Positions 46,171-48,980 of a stretch of 48,980 nt of DNA are shown piece after piece. The notes under the pieces were generated by a model. The model had not been told where the DNA came from and searched no databases. It saw only the letters and a program-made list of their open reading frames with translations. Positions within the stretch are counted from its first letter, which is position 1. Each line of letters begins with the position of its first letter. Made by a program: the position numbers and the translations under genes. Source of the stretch: Trichodesmium sp. MAG_R02 (GTDB lineage Bacteria; Cyanobacteriota; Cyanobacteriia; Cyanobacteriales; Microcoleaceae); contig JAKQYE010000011.1 in assembly GCA_023356605.1 (NCBI GenBank), forward strand, positions 1 to 48,980, given 5' to 3'.

Positions 46171-46479
46171 AATTCATAGAAAATAACGTTAAATGGCTTT
46201 AAAGCCACTGCTAGTAAGGAAAATACCTTAAAGGGATAAAAATAGCTGAAATCTAGATATATCAATAGAAAAGTATATTTAATATCAAAATACTACTCTA
46301 CTGTACAAGGTTTTGACCTTATTTTTAATCCATTTTTTCCAAAAGTTCAGTTAAAATGAAAGTTATTTAACTTGAACAACTAAAGGTTTTTTGAGTAAAA
46401 ATAGTTAGGTGATTGCTGAGAGTAAGCTCCCCTAACCCATGAAGCAAAGCGTGAAAATCGTCAAAATCGTCATGCACTA
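46171..46479. other. Intergenic stretch, nothing recognised
   Basis: No gene is visible. The sequence ggctttaaagcc (46195) is a short palindrome of unknown meaning. Confidence 0.3.
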
Positions 46480-46514
46480 CATGCACTATATATAGCACCT
46501 TTGCGTAAGTCCTG
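46480..46514. repeat. MITE2 right-end fragment
   Basis: Only one arm is left (cactatatatagcacctttg and cgtaagtcctg), downstream of the ABC transporter gene. Confidence 0.6.
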
Positions 46515-46562
46515 TTCAAGTCAAAAAAATGACACTACTGAGTTTTGAATGCTAAGAGCTTT

Positions 46563-47312
46563 TTAACCCCATTCTTCAGTTTCTTGGACTTGTGTTTGGA
46601 TAATATTATGGCGTAATTTAACCCAATCAACTTTACTGTTAGGGGAATATAGAATTAATTCTCCTCTTTCTAGATGTAGTAGCTTTGTACAAAAGTGTTG
46701 AGCTAAGTCTATTTGATGAGTGACTATAATTACCGTTATTCCATTTTTTGCTAAGGTTGTTAATACCTGTATGACTCGATTTGCACTACCTATATCTAGA
46801 GCTGATGTAGGTTCATCCAATAAAATAATTTTAGGTTGAATTACAGCAGCACGAGCGATCGCTACTAACTGTTTTTGCCCCATTGAAAGTTGTAACTCTG
46901 AGCTGGATAACCAAGATTCAGAAATATTTAACTGCTCTATCCAATATTCGCATCTTTGCTGAATTTCTGCTGCCTTTATTCCTCTAAGTTTTAAAGGATA
47001 AGCGATCGCTTCTACTACTAACATTCCCAAAAGTTTTGAGTCCTGTAATACCAAAGTCACTTCTTTTCGCAGTTGAATTACAGGTATTTTGTCGTACTCC
47101 TGGTTATCTAAATAGATCCTACCAGAAGTAGGAGAACTCAATTTATTTAATAGTCGTAACAAAGACGTCTTACCAGCTCCAGAGGTACCTACTATAGCAA
47201 CCTGATCACCTCTTTCTACAGTAAAAGAAATATCTTTGAGTAAATAGAGGGAGCTAAATGGAGCAGTTAAACTTACTTGGTCTAAATATAGTTGAGACTG
47301 CTGTTGTTCCAT
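46563..47312 (-). CDS. ABC transporter ATP-binding protein
   Basis: A 249-aa ABC ATPase with Walker A GTSGAGKT (42-49), Q-loop Gln90 (VTLVLQDSKLLG), signature LSMGQ (142-146, in place of LSGGQ), Walker B IILLDEP (162-168) and H-loop His199 (VIIVTHQ). It powers a membrane transporter or a non-transport ABC system; the sequence does not show the substrate. The general look (short protein, LLRLLNKLSSPTSGRIYLDN) is like importers of the PstB/FetA type. The gene of a membrane protein ends seven bases upstream on the same strand and is surely cotranscribed. That protein is small and not a recognised permease, so the true permease may be elsewhere. Signature Gly-to-Met is a mild oddity. Confidence 0.9.
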   Translation of the reverse strand: MEQQQSQLYLDQVSLTAPFSSLYLLKDISFTVERGDQVAIVGTSGAGKTSLLRLLNKLSSPTSGRIYLDNQEYDKIPVIQLRKEVTLVLQDSKLLGMLVVEAIAYPLKLRGIKAAEIQQRCEYWIEQLNISESWLSSSELQLSMGQKQLVAIARAAVIQPKIILLDEPTSALDIGSANRVIQVLTTLAKNGITVIIVTHQIDLAQHFCTKLLHLERGELILYSPNSKVDWVKLRHNIIQTQVQETEEWG

Positions 47313-47319
47313 TTTCTAG

Positions 47320-47874
47320 CTAGGAAATAGCAACTGCATTAGAGATAGTCCAAGCATCTACTAATAGTAAAAGTATGGTACAACCCAACAAAATAAAATA
47401 CATCCAAGGTTGTGATAGAGGACGTACATCAGTTGTGTCTATGCCAGTCTTAGCCTCTACTATCCGAACCAGTTTGGCAAAACCTACTACTCGCATAGGC
47501 AACAAATAACCTTCTCCAGAGTTATTGACAAAATAATATACTAGACCACCTTGACCTGTAGTCCGAGGTTTAAGAGCTTTTATTTCTGGCCAAGATAAGC
47601 ACCAACCTTTGCGAAAGAGGTCTGGTACCCAAGCTGGATAGGATACTTGAATTCCTTGGTCATTAACTATTACTCTCTCTGTTAGAGCTGCGTATAATGC
47701 TACTCCTCCTAGTGTTAATCCTATGGCCAAAATAACAGGAGATACTGGAGCATTTGTGGCTTCAGATAAAAAAGGCAAAGGTACAGTCAATGCAATATAT
47801 AAACTTAAAAGAGTTAATTTAATTAGAGGAGAAATTCTGAATATAAAGGTTTCTGAGTTTTGATTTTTAATCAT
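47320..47874 (-). CDS. Small polytopic membrane protein paired with the ABC ATPase
   Basis: A 184-aa protein with three membrane helices at about 13-33 (SPLIKLTLLSLYIALTVPLP), 43-64 (VSPVILAIGLTLGGVALYAA) and 157-177 (MYFILLGCTILLLLVDAWTI). Between the second and third is a soluble beta-type part (RVIVNDQGIQVSYPAWVPDL, then RKGWCLSWPEIKALKPRTTG) like the PH-fold of bacterial DUF membrane proteins. First gene of a two-gene unit with the ATPase. No permease motif; it may regulate or anchor the ATPase, by inference. Confidence 0.75.
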   Translation of the reverse strand: MIKNQNSETFIFRISPLIKLTLLSLYIALTVPLPFLSEATNAPVSPVILAIGLTLGGVALYAALTERVIVNDQGIQVSYPAWVPDLFRKGWCLSWPEIKALKPRTTGQGGLVYYFVNNSGEGYLLPMRVVGFAKLVRIVEAKTGIDTTDVRPLSQPWMYFILLGCTILLLLVDAWTISNAVAIS

Positions 47875-48391
47875 ACTAAATTCAGTTAATTAATCATTAT
47901 AAAATTACTTCGATAAATTCCGGAGAACTCTAAGATAATAATGGTAGATAGAGATGAACAACCTTGCCGAAAGGAACAGTTTCCCTTAACAAAACAAATG
48001 GCTTTATTCAATAGTATTTACTTAGTTTATATCGATAGTCGTACATCTTTTTAGGACTTGATAAGTTTTGGCGCCAAGCAGGAACTCAGGATTATTCACT
48101 TGTCAAGTCAACAGTTATAAAGAAAAAAGAACATAAAGATCATATTGATAGTATATGATGGAAATAAGGATGAAATAGTTAATTTTTTCTTGAGAACTTA
48201 GATTTTTTTTCAGATATAGAATGTAGAGTTAGAGTTATCCTCAACTAGCCATAAGAGTTATTATATTACAAGAATAGGATTGAAGTCAACAAAACTAGAT
48301 TCTAGTTATACCGGAGATGATGTAGAAATTGTCTCGATGGTAGTTAATAGTCAAGTAAGTATGGTAGTCTTTTTTTATGTTCTCAATATTA
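47875..48391. other. Intergenic stretch upstream of the ABC unit
   Basis: No gene or repeat was recognised. Its first part should hold the promoter of the membrane protein and ABC unit. Confidence 0.35.
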
Positions 48392-48480
48392 TAGTCGTTT
48401 CACAATAGAATTGAGACAAGTGTTTTTTGCAATAAAAATATTCCAGAAAAAAAACGTATCATTCTTATTTGAAATGACTA
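48392..48480. repeat. MITE1 copy
   Basis: tagtcgtttcacaatagaat ... tcttatttgaaatgacta, 89 bp, bounded by TA on both sides. Core as in the copies at 15994 and 43760. Confidence 0.85.
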
Positions 48481-48980
48481 TAACATCCACACAAACCAGA
48501 TACTTTAATGTTAATTCGGACTAGTAATGTGCATAACGCTTCATTAGTAACAGGTTATACAGCAATGAATTAATAATCAATGGAATAATTTATAATCTTA
48601 AGCAAGCCAGCCGATCTAATGTGTTGATTTCTATGGCTTCTAAATATAGTATTTTCGAAAAAAACTATAGCAATTTTCATGAAGGTAGAATTATAGATAC
48701 ATAACCGACATTCCGCAGATATTCATATGTCTTTATGTATATTTACGATTTCAAAGAGACTTATACGAGGAATATTCGTTCTGGAACTCAATATCAATAA
48801 CTAATTTTTTATGAGAAAATTAGTTACGATTATTTATAATACTGAAAACTGATGTCTATAGCTATAAGGCTTTCAGGGGTATAATTCGGGGCGATAGATT
48901 AATAAAACTTATCAATTTAACGTTAAGAAGTTCGGAATGTGGGATATCAGCTTAAATACAGAAACCAGAAGGTAGAAGTT
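48481..48980. other. Intergenic stretch to the window end, nothing recognised
   Basis: No open frame with protein-like content, no RNA gene and no clear repeat was seen. Confidence 0.35.

Noticed and set aside
1-48980. tRNA, rRNA or a replication origin
   Set aside because: No cloverleaf, rRNA-like block, DnaA-box cluster or iteron set could be recognised by reading.

Overview
The window reads as a filamentous marine cyanobacterium, most likely Trichodesmium erythraeum or a very close relative. This is an inference from three things: an AT-rich sequence with about 18 HIP1-type sites (GCGATCGC), a cyanobacterial fbp-tal-zwf-opcA cluster, and an unusually low coding density with many decayed insertion sequences. 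No rRNA, tRNA or CRISPR array was seen.

Layout. 1-2400: fused remnants of IS630-type transposases and small palindromic repeats. 2479-3639: ruvB. 3832-4627: decayed IS5-type element. 4801-5795: two small genes whose products share a Gly/Asn-rich tail motif. 6105-7870: broken IS4-family transposase, itself split by a MITE and flanked by inverted copies of a dispersed repeat. 8079-15576 (minus strand): an unrecognised membrane/coiled-coil/pentapeptide-repeat locus. In order of transcription it has an anchored exported protein, a 4-TM coiled-coil protein, a broken mosaic pentapeptide gene, a leftover 3' end of a second coiled-coil gene, an intact pentapeptide gene and a small alpha-helical gene. 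16345-18493: TnpB relics around a small HTH protein gene. 18856-20784: HlyD-type membrane fusion protein. 21298-22843: an AAA+ ATPase with a small membrane protein. 22874-23599: truncated STAND ATPase. 23667-25000: IS630 and IS1 relics. 25181-28556: twelve copies of a 193-bp non-coding tandem repeat, the last one split by an IS5-family element and a MITE. 28755-30000: IS630 and IS605-like relics.

30090-35866 (minus strand): fbp, tal, zwf and opcA, the entry to the oxidative pentose phosphate pathway with the OpcA activator of G6PDH. 36163-38606: two opposed IS630 copies around a decayed methyltransferase gene. 39246-43326: a Dabb protein, a HAD phosphatase, a secreted protein, bolA and a CGFS monothiol glutaredoxin (a known Fe-S partner pair), and a DUF6761-like gene. 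44465-45223: an OmpR-type regulator whose phospho-acceptor Asp is Glu. 46563-47874: an ABC ATPase with a membrane protein.

At least four families of small inverted-repeat elements are scattered through the window. MITE1 has TAGTCATTT-type ends and TA duplications and shares its ends with the IS630 copy at 37658-38606. MITE2 has CAGGACTTACGCA ends and 5-bp duplications. MITE3 has GGGCTT.CTGAATAAATC ends, like the IS5-type element at 3832. MITE4 has TATAGCARTCC ends. The two regions most worth attention are the pentapeptide locus, which is reshaping itself through in-frame segmental duplication, and the 193-bp non-coding array.
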